Positions 12,304 to 24,063 of a DNA stretch of 64,000 nt are shown one piece after another (positions within the stretch are counted from its first letter, which is position 1; every line of letters begins with the position of its first letter). The notes under the pieces were generated by a model that saw only the letters and a list, made by a program, of their open reading frames with translations, was not told the origin of the DNA and did not search any database. Position numbers and translations under genes: made by a program. Origin of the DNA: Lepidodermella squamata (taxonomy: Eukaryota > Gastrotricha); contig JBLDXI010000046.1 in the NCBI GenBank assembly GCA_047495785.1, positions 62,001 through 126,000 of the forward strand, given 5' to 3'.

Positions 12304-12636
12304 GTATAAGTAATTCATAGCCATGAATCCGCGTATAATTATTGCTGGGTATACAATGATTAAACATTAAAATAGCGATAATATATACATATTGTTATGT
12401 GATCAATCGCGAAAAAATGTCCATTTCGATGCAAAATTTTTTGAAAAAAATATTAAAAATTTAGAAATCAAGCAAAAACACTCAACCAAAACTGAACGCA
12501 AATTATGAATACATATCGTTTAGCGTCGTCGTTGAATAACTCGAATTTAAGCTTGTTTACATCCTTTTCAAGGCGACGGGTGACAAGTTAACAGCGGCAT
12601 TTTTAATTTTTGATTTTGTGAATGCTTGGCGCCAGG

Positions 12637-12797
12637 GTGCGAAGTACAGGGGTGCTGGGGAGTCGCCGACACCCCAGCTCCGGGACTCCAACCAGAGGAA
12701 GGCTGGAAAAACCACAGGGGGGACCCTTTGGTTTCTTCGGCTCGGTCCTAGAAAACAAGTACAAAGCACCTCAGCTCCCGGATCCTACTTCGCACAC
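12637..12797 (-). repeat. TIR repeat, family 1
   Basis: GTGCGAAGTAC at the left and TACTTCGCACAC at the right enclose the same internal words (CGACACCCCAGCTCCGGGA, AGGAAGGCTG, GGATCC) as the copy in the receptor intron, in the opposite orientation. Confidence 0.7.
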
Positions 12798-13183
12798 TGC
12801 TTGGCGCCCTCGCGCGGGCATATTATGAAACACCGGACGAGAAAACAAAACAATTATGTTGTTGTACATATTGTTATATTTAATTCAACTAATTTTACGA
12901 GTGTAACTTATTATTTTCCGCCAGCACTTGAACATTTGAATTTGGACCTGACATTTTTCTCGAATGATGAAATATAGACAAGCGTAGTGGCGCCTCCTTC
13001 CACCCTGCCATCAACATGCGAAAAACTCGAAGAAAAACAATAAGTGTTTGCATGTATGTGTATTTTACTTTCCAACTTCAAATAATGGAACGGAGAAATT
13101 CAAATCACGCGAAACAAATTGCTATAACGTTAAAACATCAGTCCATGCGTCGATGCAAGATGCAAGACGTTGATCAAAGCTCT
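12798..13183. repeat. 3' flank shared by Cys-rich copies B and D
   Basis: 12890-13180 matches 19230-19990 except for an insertion there: GCACTTGAACATTTGAATTT, ACGGAGAAATTCA and CAAGACGTTGATCAAAGC occur in both. It shows the duplication unit included downstream DNA. A piece of the same flank is also seen near 29113-29160 behind copy F. Confidence 0.65.
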
Positions 13184-14108
13184 TTAGGAAGTGCCGCAAG
13201 TCTCAACTGTCAATCCATAGAGTGCAACAGTTGTAGGATTTAGGATATCTCGATTGTTGCCAATCATGTAGCAGCATGTAGCATAACTGGCAAATTGTGA
13301 TATTGGAGATCTTCGGGTCTTTTAAAGTATTTACGGTTAATAATGTGAAGAAATCACAGTCTTAAAATCATCTTACAAAAGAGGGATTTGAATTCACGAC
13401 GTCGCTTGGCGTTACAGCCGTGAGTGGGAAGCGTACGCAGTTACCCTGTGTAGCTGTGTTACCAGGAGCTGGGCCTGTTAGCAAGTAAGGAAATACGGGC
13501 GCTCCGACACAAATTGCTGTATAGATTGGGGGGGATCCTGTAGTAACAGCTGGGTCGTAATAGACATTAGACCCCGTTTGTGCGCAGCACAAGGCGAATG
13601 TGCTGAATGTGTTTGGCGACCCCGAAAATTGCTATTGAATATAAAATTAAGCAGTATCAAATAAACGTGAATGGCTTTACAGTGCCACCGGTCAACGTGT
13701 TGCAGGCTCCGGCGTTGGCGAGGCAGAATTTTGTTCCAGGCGTGCCAACTCCTGAACCGCCAATCGTATCGATTTGACACAGGTTGAAAACAGGCTACAT
13801 TGCAGAAAAAAACGATTAAAAAGGCTCCCGTAATATCAGATGATTCTCACCGTGGTTAGGCATGATTTAGTCGCATCAGTGCAGGCCTGGGCTGACGTAA
13901 CACACACGCTTGGTGATGAGCAAGTGTTGGCTGTTGTAACGCAGCTTGAACCAGGCGAGCATGTTGGTGACGGGCTAGGAGAGTTGGATGCTGGTACAGA
14001 AGGGCATGGCGTTGTAGTTGTTGTTGTTGTTGCTATTGTCGATGATGCTGGGCAAGCGATGCCACCTGCCAAGATGGCCGGAAATACGGCACAGCTAAGA
14101 ATGAACAT
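13184..14108 (-). CDS. Secreted Cys-rich protein, copy B
   Basis: Exons 14108-13851, 13794-13681, 13631-13377 and 13318-13184, all phase 0, give 253 aa. Start chosen at the ATG giving MFILSCAVFPAILAGGIA, a signal peptide; the open frame extends upstream only via TTG. Exon 1 then has a TTTTTTTPCPS tract, a SPSPSP stretch and CSSPSVC-like repeats. Exon 2 has LCQIDTIGG and FCLANAGAC; exon 3 CCAQTG, C-VG and CVRFPLTA; exon 4 ASYATCC and LYGLTVETCGTS. The four-exon pattern and Cys positions match copies C, E and F. Promoter is TATA-containing with a palindromic element upstream. Unnamed family; likely extracellular, disulfide-rich, perhaps O-glycosylated in the Thr/Ser tract (inference). Confidence 0.78.
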
Positions 14109-14177
14109 TCGCAATATAAAGTTTGGAGTTGAGAGAGACAGAAAAGAAAAGATGGTGAAGAAGGAAAAATGAGGCTG

Positions 14178-14226
14178 CTTTTATAGGCAAAGGCAGCATG
14201 CTTCTGTCGACCGCAGTAATTACTGC
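14178..14226 (-). promoter_or_regulatory. Promoter module of copy B: TATA plus palindrome
   Basis: On the minus strand CTATAAAAG (14186-14178) is preceded about 27 bp upstream by the perfect palindrome GCAGTAATTACTGC (14226-14213). The block GCATGCTTCTGTCGA between them is also kept in copies C and E, and nearly so in F. TAATTA is the core of homeodomain sites; a palindromic arrangement suggests paired binding (inference). Confidence 0.6.
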
Positions 14227-14240
14227 CGTATCATTCAAAA

Positions 14241-15270
14241 TTCGAAAATTTCAGCCAAATGCTAAACAATGTTTTTGCTTAGGTCTTATAGAAGGAAACT
14301 ACACGTATGTCTCATAATGGGATGATTCACCGTCTCTGAGCGGATTTCATCGAATTCCTACCAGTGGCGGCTACCTTGAGGTCTTATCGAGTAAATACGC
14401 CTTGAAAAATGGCCGAGCGCGTTGACAATCCATTAGAGCCAAAGAGGAGGTAAGCATAATACTATCATATCAATGAACTCTACGCTAATTATCTGCGTTT
14501 TTTCTTGGGGCCACAGAGAACGTAGCGACTCGAGGCCTGCCACAGCCACTGGCGTTTGATGATGAGGCCTGGGTGTATTAACTGGCGAAACTAATCGGTT
14601 TGCTCGTTGCTTTGACGAAGGCCACACAACGCGTTAACGTTACGTGACTACAGAGCCTACGCCGTTTTCCTGCGCCCTTCACATCACATCACCGGCCGAG
14701 CGAAACAGTGTTCAATTTTGACGGCGGGGTGGAACAGTGCTCAAAGCATGCGTGCTTAGTTATATCAAACGTTTTTTTTCCATTCGCGTGTGGCAGATGA
14801 TGAGTTTACACTGTTTCACTCTTAGGTTAGCTGGCTTTTTCTTCACCCTCACAGGTTTGGAGAGTGTATTATACGCTTTTCTTTCCATCTTTCGTTCTTG
14901 TTTAAATAATTATCCAGCCTAAAGTTCGTGAAGATGAAACCGTTTGTCAAAATGTGCACTTTCATGCAGCCGTCTGCCAATCAATACTGGCTCGGTTCGA
15001 AGCTTGAAAATTAACGAAAATTAAATGAAAGTGAAAAAACAAAGCTTGTCTTCCATTTCAAAGTTTAGAGTTTGAAAAGGCTCAGCTTTCTAATAGGTCT
15101 ATTGAATGATCAGAACTGCTTCATAACTCATTAAAGGCCAGGAACCTAATGGATATTGTTAAATGACCTTTCTTAACACCAACTGGACCTTATACCAGCC
15201 TAAGAATCAACTTCGAATGAAATTCATGTAAAATCAGATCATTAATCATTAATATCAAGATACAGTAAAA
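14241..15270 (-). repeat. Duplicated upstream region of copy B
   Basis: Matches upstream DNA of copies C, E and F in the same order: TACCTTGAGGTCTTATCGAG, GCATAATACTATCATATCAA, a stretch with CGAGGCCTGCCACAGCCAC, then GAAACAGTGTTCAA-type words near 14700-14745. From about 14960 to 15268 it matches 30755-31055 upstream of copy F. No coding frame. Confidence 0.7.
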
Positions 15271-15320
15271 CAGATGGGTCCTGAACAAGCTGTCCTGCAC
15301 CACTTCACTTCTGCACCACC

Positions 15321-15350
15321 GTCTCGTTGCGGTGAACATTGTACCCAATC
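15321..15350 (-). pseudogene. Scrap of prolyl 4-hydroxylase gene
   Basis: Thirty bases, GTCTCGTTGCGGTGAACATT plus the next ten, match 31289-31318 inside the prolyl 4-hydroxylase coding sequence with one mismatch. Because the DNA just before it matches the DNA just before that gene, it is a remnant of a second hydroxylase copy, not chance. Confidence 0.65.
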
Positions 15351-15362
15351 TCGCTCGGGTTT

Positions 15363-15365
<3 letters not shown>

Positions 15366-15395
<30 letters not shown>
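15366..15395. repeat. (GA)n microsatellite
   Basis: About 15 uninterrupted GA units. A shorter tract sits at 22060-22076 in similar surroundings (GATGAATAAAA nearby), again indicating duplicated flanks. Confidence 0.8.
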
Positions 15396-15398
<3 letters not shown>

Positions 15399-15399
15399 T

Positions 15400-16117
15400 G
15401 AATTTCTCTATGGCTAGCTATAAAATAATCCCCTATTTCTCAAGTGAGTTTCCGGCTTCCGGCGGCGCGTTTTGCTGCTGCTTGGGCCCGAAAATAAACC
15501 CCCAGCTCGAGTATCGTACTTCACACATTGTTCGGTTTATTTTACTCAATGAAACCAAACGATGGTTTCATAACGCGTGTTTTTGTTTCAACGACGCCAA
15601 CTCATACTGACACTCATTGATGAATAAAAAGAAGAGATCTGACACTGTAGTACTATCATGTTTGCCGAAATGATTCATCACCGTACCGTGAATACTACTG
15701 TGGAACAGGTGTGCACGAAATTTTAATAGCAGAGGTTTGTCAACAGCAGGGTTTTTCCTTTATCGTTTTACCCATCCTCTCCACCAGTCGCACTCGCGGT
15801 CATCTGGATGCGTGGAGTAGGAAGATCCGAGGTTTCATTGGTCTCATTCGCCCATTAATTCTAGGTTATTCAGATAGATTCAAATAGATGGATAGATTGC
15901 TTTCAAAGCTTAGAGAACGAAAGCCGAGTAATCTTTCATACAACGCGAACGATGAGTTTTCAACGTCATTTTATTTGATTCATGTAATTAATGCTTTGGA
16001 TACAACATTTAACCTGAAGGGGAAGCTGAGTTCGACGCATTGTCTAGCAAGGCTCGAATTTTGACTTCACACCATGAGAAGAATAAGGAAGGATCGCATA
16101 TCGAGACGACCGATAAG
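15400..16117. other. Intergenic
   Basis: Part of 15500-15720 resembles 21930-22170 (TTCATGTTTGCCGAAATGATT, ATGGTTTCATAACGCGTG), so it belongs to the duplicated spacer. Otherwise nothing recognised. Confidence 0.45.
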
Positions 16118-16229
16118 TTAACAAGTGAAAAGTGGGGTTTTTGTATTTCCAGCAAAGGACAAAAAGTGCGTTGACTTGAGAACGGGCATCAAAATCTCTT
16201 TGTCTCAAACCCCACCTTTCACTTGTTAA
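16118..16229. repeat. 112-bp short inverted-repeat element
   Basis: Ends TTAACAAGTGAAA-AGTGGGGTTT and its inverted copy at 16207-16229, 22 of 23 matching. Too short to code; a hairpin-forming MITE. Confidence 0.7.
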
Positions 16230-16465
16230 AGTTCATAATATGAGACTTTAGGATTACATGTACAAGAGGAATTATTCACAGAGTAACGATGCCTAGAATA
16301 AATCGATACTATTAACGTGTAATCCCAACTTCATAAACGGCAGCCACACGCTTGAAAGCAGTATTTTCAAGAGTGTCATACACATAGTCTTACGAAAATA
16401 TAAGGAATATATTAAGTGTGTTTATAGGCTTTGAATAATAGTATCCCTAAGCACCGGGAGCTAAA

Positions 16466-17303
16466 TCAATTGCCGCAGGTGTCGACTGTGAAACCGGGGA
16501 ACAGAGCACCACTGGTCGAGTAGGTGACTGGATCGCCACTTGGAGATGCGGCGCAGCAGGCCGAGTAACTGGAAAAGGCTGATGTCGGCCAAGAAGGCTA
16601 TACAAATCGAAGATTGAATTATCAGACGCTAAAAATTCAAATCAGTGACTCACAATTGCACCACCAGGTGAGATGAGGCTATCTTGCCCTGACGTGAGAC
16701 AGGCGTTAGGAAAGCGAATACAGCGGCCATTCCCAGTACTGCCAGCACATACTTTGTACGGGTTGGCATCGGCAGCTCCGAAGCAGTACAACGATGGGTT
16801 CGGGGCGCTGGAGGCCTTGTAGACGTCATACACCGTTGTCGTAGCTCCGATACCTGAGCAACAGGCTGCAAATGAGTTGAATGTTGTCGTCGTGACACCG
16901 GTTGCGGTCTGATAAGGAACAGTTAAACGATTGTTAAATCAAATAAAATCGGCTTTCTTTTCTTACCACTCCTGGTGGAATGAGATTGCAGGCAGCGCCG
17001 GCTGTTGAGCTGCAGTACTTGATAGTTTTCGCTACAGCGGGTCCGGTTCCGGGGGTTGTGACCTGGCACATCGTGAATTGATTCTGTAAATTTAACAAAT
17101 CAATGAGGTTTATTACTGTAGATTCGTTAATGCATTACGTTGTCTAGACAAGATTGCGACGAAGAACAGGCCGTAGCCGCACAGCTAGTTCCCGTGGCGC
17201 AGGTCGGCGCTGATGGGCAAGGCGTCGATGTTGATGAGGAGGGGCATGCGCTCGACAGGGCTACGAACAAGCTGAGAACAACAACGACATAGGCGGTCGA
17301 CAT
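16466..17303 (-). CDS. Secreted Cys-rich protein, copy C
   Basis: Exons 17303-17139, 17083-16967, 16908-16654 and 16597-16466, phase 0 throughout, give 222 aa, the shortest member. Start at MSTAYVVVVLSLFVALSSA, a clear signal peptide. Exon 1 is shorter than in B, E and F and lacks the long Thr tract; exon 2 keeps FTMCQVTTPG and YCSSTAGAAC; exon 3 FNSFAACCSG, YCFG and GRCIRFP; exon 4 AFSSYSACCA and FTVDTCGN. A weaker A/T-rich TATA candidate (TTTTAAAG, minus strand, about 17366) and a degenerate form of the palindrome (17511-17527) lie upstream, so it belongs to the same regulated group but is more diverged. Function unknown. Confidence 0.76.
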
Positions 17304-18370
17304 TTCAACGCGAAGATGAATTAGCTTGGAAGAAAACTAAATATGCAAGCAAACTTTGAGTTGCTTTAAAAGGTGATTATGACGAACTGACTCTGGAGGG
17401 TTGACACCACCGGCGCAACCAGCTTGCGACAGATGAACGCGTTGGTTGTACCTAGGTTTTTCTTGAGTTCGTAGTGTTTGAGGGAGTTGGGTTGGCATGC
17501 TTCTGTCGAACGCAGTTAATTGTTACCGTATATCTTGTTCAACTCTAATGCTGCAGTTCGAGCCATAGGAATCCTTTGCGTATATTCAACATCAAACGAA
17601 ACTAGCCATAATCAACTAAAGTGTTACACTAGAAGTATTCACTGCCTCCTGGGTGAAAATGATCGGTGTCCTTCGAGGCTGCCTTGAGATTTTGTCGAGT
17701 AAATACGCCTTGAAAATATGGCCGAACGCGTTGACAACGAGGTAGGCATAATATCAAATCGATGGGTTGTACGCTTATTACCTGAGTTTTTTCGTGAGGC
17801 CATAGTAAACGTAGGGAGCCTACTACAGCCACCGGCGTTGCTGCGCTGACTATCAGTGCCTAAATGGCTAAAGAAGAGGTAAGCATAATACTATCATATC
17901 AATGAACTCTACGTTAATTATCTGAGTTTTTTCTCGACTCCTGCCACAGCCACCGGTGTTTGATGCGGTAGGCGCGAGTGTATTAACTAACGATAATAAA
18001 CGGTTTGCTCGTTGCTGCGACACAGGCAACACATAACGGTTGCCACTGAAGCTACGTAGCTATAGAGCCTGCGCCGCCTCGGTGAAACAACCAATATTGC
18101 TGGGGTGACGCAGTAGTGCTATGAGTTCAAGCTTGTGTGTTGAAGAAGATGAGCGACGCCGTTTCACGCCTTTCTTAGCTGGCTTTTTTCTTCATTATTT
18201 CTTCTTGTTATGCGGCAATCGCCGTCCACAGTTCAATAAGTTAGCCCATTTCCCACCACTGAAATACTCTGCGAGGAATCGGTGAAATAATCTGATTGGT
18301 AAACAAAACCAAATTGTGGTTGAATTATTTGGAATTGTTCACTTTTAACGGCTCCAATCAACTCAAGATT
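17304..18370 (-). repeat. Duplicated upstream region of copy C
   Basis: Shares GCATGCTTCTGTCGAACGCA, TTGTCGAGTAAATACGCCTT and GAGGCCATAGTAAACGTAGG with copies B, E and F. One block is present twice (about 17740-17850 and 17870-17970; GGTAAGCATAATACTATCAT in the second), a local duplication not seen in the other copies. Confidence 0.6.
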
Positions 18371-18379
18371 GCGCCGTTC

Positions 18380-18690
18380 GAATCAATGCGGCGCTCATCC
18401 TCTAGTCCACGCAGCTCCTCGCCTCGGTTGGGTCAGCGTGCATCGGAAGCATGCAATTCATTCGGCAACTTTCGTATGGAAATGCCTCAACGGTCAAGCC
18501 CAAGCAGCGATGCAGGCCATGTTCCAGCTCAATGAACCGAGCCAGTCACTTCGAACCGACCTTCTATTCTCTGCGCAGGAGTCTGGGTTACCGAGGGCTC
18601 GATTTGTGGAACCAACTTCCTGTGGAGTCGCAACAAGCTGAATCCGCCGCGGAATGTCGCGAAGCTGTCTATCAGTATTATCGTGGATAA
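18380..18690 (+). pseudogene. 3' tail of a non-LTR retrotransposon RT
   Basis: Reading frames from 18369 and 18451 together resemble the conserved C-terminal tail of jockey/CR1-type LINEs: HAIHSATFVWKCLNGQA, then SLGYRGLDLWNQLPVESQQA and a stop at 18690. The frame shifts once. A severely 5'-truncated, dead copy. Confidence 0.65.
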
Positions 18691-18699
18691 AATGCCGCT

Positions 18700-19319
18700 A
18701 AATTATCTCAGTGTTCAATAATGCTGAATGTGTTTTTCTACTTATTCTATTGTTTTGATTTTACTTTGTCTATGTCCTCATAATTCTCTGTCACGGCTAT
18801 AATAAATCCGGTCTATAACTCTGTCTTCTCCTACTATACCTTTCATGTCCTAACCGAATCTGTCCCACTGCAATTGTATGTTGTTTTTCTCAAAACTGTC
18901 GAGCTTAAAAGTAAATGGTTAAATAATAAACAAATTAACGTAAAAATACAACGTCTAAGCATTGACATTCGGCCTTCACAGGTTTTATGGAAAACTGCAG
19001 TGAAAAAGGGCACCCTGGCTAGCCAATGGGCGGAAAACTTCCAAGATCCAATACTGAACGTCAATGCAGAGAAACAGTCACTTTACGGAAGCAACACATT
19101 GATGCTCATAAAATTGGGGAAATTCGCATTAAAAATTCAGATGAAAGTTGACTGCCAGCTGAAAAGAATTTCATGATCATCTCTAAATCGCCTCAGTTCA
19201 CGGACCCTACATCGCACACTGTTTACGAATTCAACTTATTATTTACCGCAAGCACTTGAACATTTGAATTTGGACCTGACATTTTCTCGATCGCATTGAC
19301 TTTTACCTCCTGGTGAGAT
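18700..19319. other. Intergenic
   Basis: Nothing coding recognised. 19200-19319 belongs to the downstream flank shared with 12780-12960. Confidence 0.45.
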
Positions 19320-19681
19320 CATAGAGAAAAAGCGAACAGAGTAAGCACTCAAGCCTAATTTTGATCTGCATTATTTAATCGAGTGTTTTCTCAAGACGGA
19401 TATCTTCGTTTTTTACCTAATTTAGCATGCATATAGAACTCTAGCTCCTCTTTCACGTGCTCAGTCTTCATCTCATCAACATAAATGAAACAATAGTGAA
19501 AACGAGGGTTTTGTATCGTAACAACGGTTGGGTTGCCCACCTCAAATCTTTTGTGTTCTATAAGCATGCATAATTTGGTAGAAAAACGGAGATATCGCAG
19601 TTTTGAGAAATTCAACTTTGAATACAAATGAAGATTTTGAAATGTTTGCTGGAGTGCTTACTCAGGTAATTTTTTCTCTAT
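19320..19681. repeat. 362-bp TIR insertion in duplicated flank
   Basis: Ends CATAGAGAAAAA ... GAGTAAGCACTC, inverted at 19650-19681. The equivalent flank of copy B (about 12950-12975) lacks it, so it arrived after the duplication. A 78-codon frame inside has no support as a gene. Confidence 0.65.
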
Positions 19682-20002
19682 GGGTGAGATAGAAACAAGC
19701 GCCTTCTTACTTGCTGCCAATATGTTGAAAAAAACAACGCCACGATTTTTGCATGTTTGCGTATTTTATTTTCCAAATTCAAGTAATCGAACGGAGAAAT
19801 TCAGAATGAAACAAATTGCTATAATGTGAATTCTGTATATATTTCTGCAGTATTCGCTTCAAACTGAAATTCTGTTGAGAAATCTCTAGTCTCATTTCAA
19901 TAAATTGTTGAGAAATTCTATTATTTCTTGTCAGGTGAAACAAATTGCGATAAGTGAAAACATCAGTCCATGAGTCAATGCAAGACGTTGATCAAAGCTT
20001 CC

Positions 20003-21117
20003 TCAGGTAGTGCTGCATTTTTCAATTGTCAGTCCATAGAGGGAAATAGTTGCAGGTATCTGGGCATTCCGAATGCCGCTAAGGGAATAGCAGCAGGAAG
20101 CATAATTCTCATTCTCTCATTCTCATTTTTATTGCAAATTGTTTTTCAACAGTTAGCAAATAGTTAAGTTTAGTTTAGCAGAAAGTTGTTTCTTGGCGCC
20201 TCACCACAGAAGTCACGTAGTTTACCAATGAAGGCGAATTAAATTTTATATGTTTGCAAAAAGCACTGTGAGAGTTGTTAACCACGCAAGACGGCAGACG
20301 GTTCCACGCAGCACGCACGCGCCTGGAGAAGCTAAATTTATAGTTCAGGTTATTTCTAACCGCTTTCATCGTCACAGAATGAGGAGGAAGGCGAGAGTTT
20401 CGGGAGATTATAAAAAAGTCAGAGAAATTTATATCAATACAACCCTGATACATTTCATGCATTAGAATGAGGTCATGTTGGAAGCGGCGAACCTCTAGCG
20501 TCGTTAAGCCCAATTTCTGTAGACGTTCCTCATAAGATGCACCCTCGACCGTTTCGTGATACGAGCTTCGATAGAGTAGTCTTTTTGTGAACCGCTTTTG
20601 TACCGATTCAAGGTCATCAATATCCTGTCACCAATATTCCATCAATTGGAATACCTTGCTGATGGAATTCTCATGGACTATTAAAGCAATTACGGTAATT
20701 AATGCGAAGATATCAGCTAACAGTCTCAAAATAATCTCACCGAGGTAAATGAAGGATTTGCGTTTTCGACGTCTGTTGGCGTTGAAGCCGTGATTGGGAA
20801 CCGTATGCAGGTTCCAGAGGTACCAGGAGCTGGGCCTGTTAGCAAATAAGGAGTAGTGGGCGTTGCCCCGACACAAATTGTAGTATATGTTGGTGGAGAT
20901 CCCGTAATAACAGCAGGGTCGTAATAGACATTAGGCCCCGTTTGTGCGCAGCACAAATCGAAGGTGGAGAATGTGTTTGGCGACCCCGAAGCTTGCTACG
21001 AAAGATAAAATTAGGCAGTACCAACTAAACATGAATGGATTTACAGTGCCGCCAGTCAACAGGTTGCAGGCTCCGGCGTTGGCGAGGCAAAATTTTGTTC
21101 CAGGCGTGCCAACTCTG
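20003..21117 (-). pseudogene. Cys-rich copy D, truncated and interrupted
   Basis: Exon 1 and the first part of exon 2 are missing: homology starts abruptly at 21117 (VGTPGTKFCLANAGACN, exon 2 remainder to 21045). Exon 3 is complete and open at 20995-20741 (FDLCCAQTG ... CIRFPITA ... NPSFTS). Exon 4 begins at 20677 (SMRIPSARYSN) and is cut after AATT by a LINE fragment; its remainder, NYASCCYSLSG ... LYGLTIEKCSTT and stop, lies at about 20113-20003. It cannot give a secreted protein. Confidence 0.78.
20118..20640 (-). mobile_element. LINE 3' fragment inserted in exon 4 of copy D
   Basis: Minus-strand translation gives DDLESVQKRFTKRLLYRSSY, YEERLQKLGLTTLEVRRFQH, then FSRRVRAAWNRLPSCVV: the classic C-terminal tail of jockey/CR1-type RTs. 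It ends in GAGAATGAGA repeats, as such LINE tails often do. Same orientation as copy D; AATT borders both sides. Confidence 0.75.
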
Positions 21118-22963
21118 TCGTGAGCATTCATCCGCAATTCATCCGCAAACGCGGGTGTTGAGCCTGTGCCTTACTAACATTCTAGCACTAGCATGCCCAA
21201 TGCTAGTCGCGTATCCACTAGGCAACTGCGCTCGCTGTGCTGTTTCAGAGAGGGAAAAATGGGATTTCTTTACGGCAAAACAATGAAAATACACATAAAA
21301 GGGTTCGGAAAAACTAAAATGAGAGACGAAGCCACTTTTCATGGCCAGAAAATATTTAGAAAAATTCAAAAAACCACGGGTATAACTTGGTAGTGGGATT
21401 AAATACCGTAAACTACAGTATAAATGCCGCGGCGACTAATTTTCCTGATTTGTGCTGAAAAAAGGCAACAAGTGCGGCGATTATTCGAGCGCGGTCTTAA
21501 TTTTCCTCAATTTTTCAAAACTCTTCGTGAGCAAATTGAATCATAACCAAATTCACGCATCAATAATTTCCTCATTATCAACGGGTCTTCAATGACATCG
21601 TTTTCCTCGTCAAGTTTTCGATTCCTGTTTGGCTGATGGTATTATTTGGGCAAAGATGGGACTAATAACAACAACAAAATTGCTTATATATAAATAATAA
21701 ATAAAAAATGAAAGGATTGCTTGGATGAAGCTGCGCAGAAGCGTGCCCAGGTGGCTGTGCGTGGTGCGTGCTTAGATGCGGTGATTATTCGCGCGCGGCC
21801 TTTATTCAGGATGCGTCCTTTCTACTGTAGTGTACGCCAAGTCAGGAGGAATTTGGCCCAGCCGAGTAAATATAACTTAAAATTACCGACGCAGTTTCTG
21901 TTTGAATCACTGATTCGTGAACCCCTGATTCGAGCCTCCTACTTCGCGCTTCGCGCAGTGTTGGGAAATTTATTAAAAATTCAGTGAACTAAAACGATGG
22001 CTTCGCAAGGCGTGCTTTAATTCAAACGACGCTATACTTACGCTCATTGATGAATAAAAGAGAGAGAGAGAGAGAGATCTAACACTGCAGTACGCAGTAC
22101 TTTCATGTGTGCCGAAACGATTCGTACGTGTATACTTACTATGATGATACTCGTATGCACGTAAATTTAATAGTTGAGCTTTTTCAACAAACTTTTATCG
22201 CAAGAAATAAACTCGAATCCACTGTGTATACCGTTTCGCTCAAGCTATAATCAAGATATGCAAGATAGTCCCCGCGCTCCACACCTTTCCGAGGCTGGTG
22301 AGTGCAGTGTTGGAAAAGGTCCGGTCGACCGGCGCCGTTCCCGGTTTGAGTCTCAAAAAATGCGATAGGTAGACCGGGAGAAGTCGAATTTTCAACATCA
22401 GGTTAACCCAGGTTAACTGCCAGCAAATGAGCAGCGGTATATGCGAAGCATTGAAGTCACGGAGTATTCAAGTTGTGGTAGCGACGAGCAAGAGACTGCG
22501 CGATAGAAACCATCTTCGAAAGTCACTGCGACCCCACTGTTCCAGGTTCCAGCTCTGCGAAAGCACTAGTCTTTCAACAAAATACTGTCTCCGGATGAAT
22601 CAACATGGTTCAGGTGTCATTATCCAGCCCTGGTGCCATAAAGCTACCCTAAAATGTCTATTATGTACCACTAAAAGGTTGGAGGTTAAACATTTGTTTC
22701 AGCTTGGCCCCGAAAGAACCCCCTAGCTCGAAGATAACTTGAACTTTGATCGAAACCAGAACAAATTTGGTTCCTCTAACAAATATTCTTAAATTTTCGC
22801 GCGTTCTATCGTTGTTGAGACTGACAAGTCAATTGATCACCTGGTGGTAAATTTTATTTCAGGGAAAAGGCCGACTTCGCTCTGTTGGCGTCATCACAAT
22901 AAAAGCTAATCGCCTTGGAGTTATTCAGTTTATCAGTTGATGAAGATGTTGCTCGAAGCTCCA
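21118..22963. other. Intergenic spacer
   Basis: Part (21930-22170) resembles 15500-15720 and includes a GA tract near 22060. 21955-21960 keeps a CTTCGCGC word like the family 1 ends. No protein-coding frame that I can support. Confidence 0.4.
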
Positions 22964-23936
22964 CTAAGGGCCAGCGTTGCATTTTTCCAAAGTCAGTCCG
23001 TAAAGAGAAATAAATGAAGTCGGCTGGAAACGTGGATTAGCACCAATAGAGAAGCAGCAGCCAGCGAAGCTTCCATATGCCAAGTCACCGAGTGCTCTTC
23101 GCTGTTAAAGAAATTCTGGTTAGCAATGGCGAAGTATCAGGATTAGAATCATCTTACAAATTGCTGATTTGTAACAGCGTTATCCGCTGGTGCTGCAGCC
23201 GTGAGTGGAAAGCGCAAGCAGTAGCCTGATGTAGCTGTAGCCGCCGGAGTACTGGACATTATCTTGAACGGTGCAGCGTCGGATGTTCCAACGCAAATCA
23301 TCGTATAAGTGGGAGTAGGGATTCCTGTAATAACGGCTAAATCGTAAAATTTAATAGCTCCCGTTTGAGCGCAACACAAGTCGAATGTGCCGAATGTGTT
23401 TGGCGAACCCGACACTGGCTATGGTACAAAAAATGAGGCCTTATATGGAAATAACAACATGAATGGATTTACTGAGCCGCCGGTCAACGTGTTGCAGGCC
23501 GCGGAATTGGCCAGACAATATTTTATTCCAGACGTGCCAACTCCTGGACCGCCAATCGTATCGATTTGGCATAGGTTGTAAACAGGCTATACATTGCAAA
23601 AAAAAGATTGTGACTTTGAATTAGGTTCCAGATCCTCACCGTGGTTACGCATGATTTAGTCGCGTCGGTACAGGCCTGGGCTGACGTGACACACACGTTT
23701 GGTGATGAGCAGCTGTTGGCTGCAGGAACACACACGTTCGGTGATGAGCAAGTTTCGGCTGAAGTAACACAGCTTGAACCAGGGGAGCATGTTGGTGACG
23801 GGCTAGGCGAGTTGGATGCTGGAACAGAAGGGCAAGGAGTTGTAGTAGTGGTTGTTGTTGCTGTTGTTGATGATGCTGGGCAAGCACTGCCATCGGCCAA
23901 TATGGCCAGAAATACGGCACAGCTGAGAATGAGCAT
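22964..23936 (-). CDS. Secreted Cys-rich protein, copy E
   Basis: Exons 23936-23640, 23586-23473, 23418-23158 and 23101-22964, all phase 0, give 269 aa. The ATG gives MLILSCAVFLAILADGSA, a signal peptide. Exon 1 has a TTTTTTTPCPS tract, SPSPSP and three repeats of the CSSPNVCV-type block (one more than copy B). Exon 2: LCQIDTIGGPG and YCLANSAACN; exon 3: FDLCCAQTG, ICVG and YCLRFPLTA; exon 4: SFAGCCFSIG and LYGLTLEKCNAGP. All Cys positions and splice junctions are intact, and the promoter module is present. Probably functional; role unknown. Confidence 0.8.
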
Positions 23937-24014
23937 TCTTCAGAACAATGGCTCAGAATTTAAAGAGACAGAAAAGAAAAGATGAAAGATGATGAAGAAG
24001 GAAAAGTGAGGCTG

Positions 24015-24063
24015 CTTTTATAGGCAAAGTCAGCATGCTTCTGTCGAACGCAGTAATTACTAC
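24015..24063 (-). promoter_or_regulatory. Promoter module of copy E
   Basis: Minus-strand CTATAAAAG at 24023-24015; GTAGTAATTACTGC, one mismatch from the palindrome of copy B, at 24063-24050, with the same GCATGCTTCTGTCGA block between. Spacing matches copy B. Confidence 0.6.

Noticed and set aside
13840-14172. Plus-strand frame of 110 codons over Cys-rich copy B (similar at 23641-23985 and 29769-30188)
   Set aside because: Exact antisense of exon 1 of the Cys-rich genes; the frame stays open because of the repetitive Thr/Ser codons on the real strand.
19391-19627. 78-codon minus-strand frame
   Set aside because: Lies wholly within the 362-bp TIR insertion and shows no protein features.
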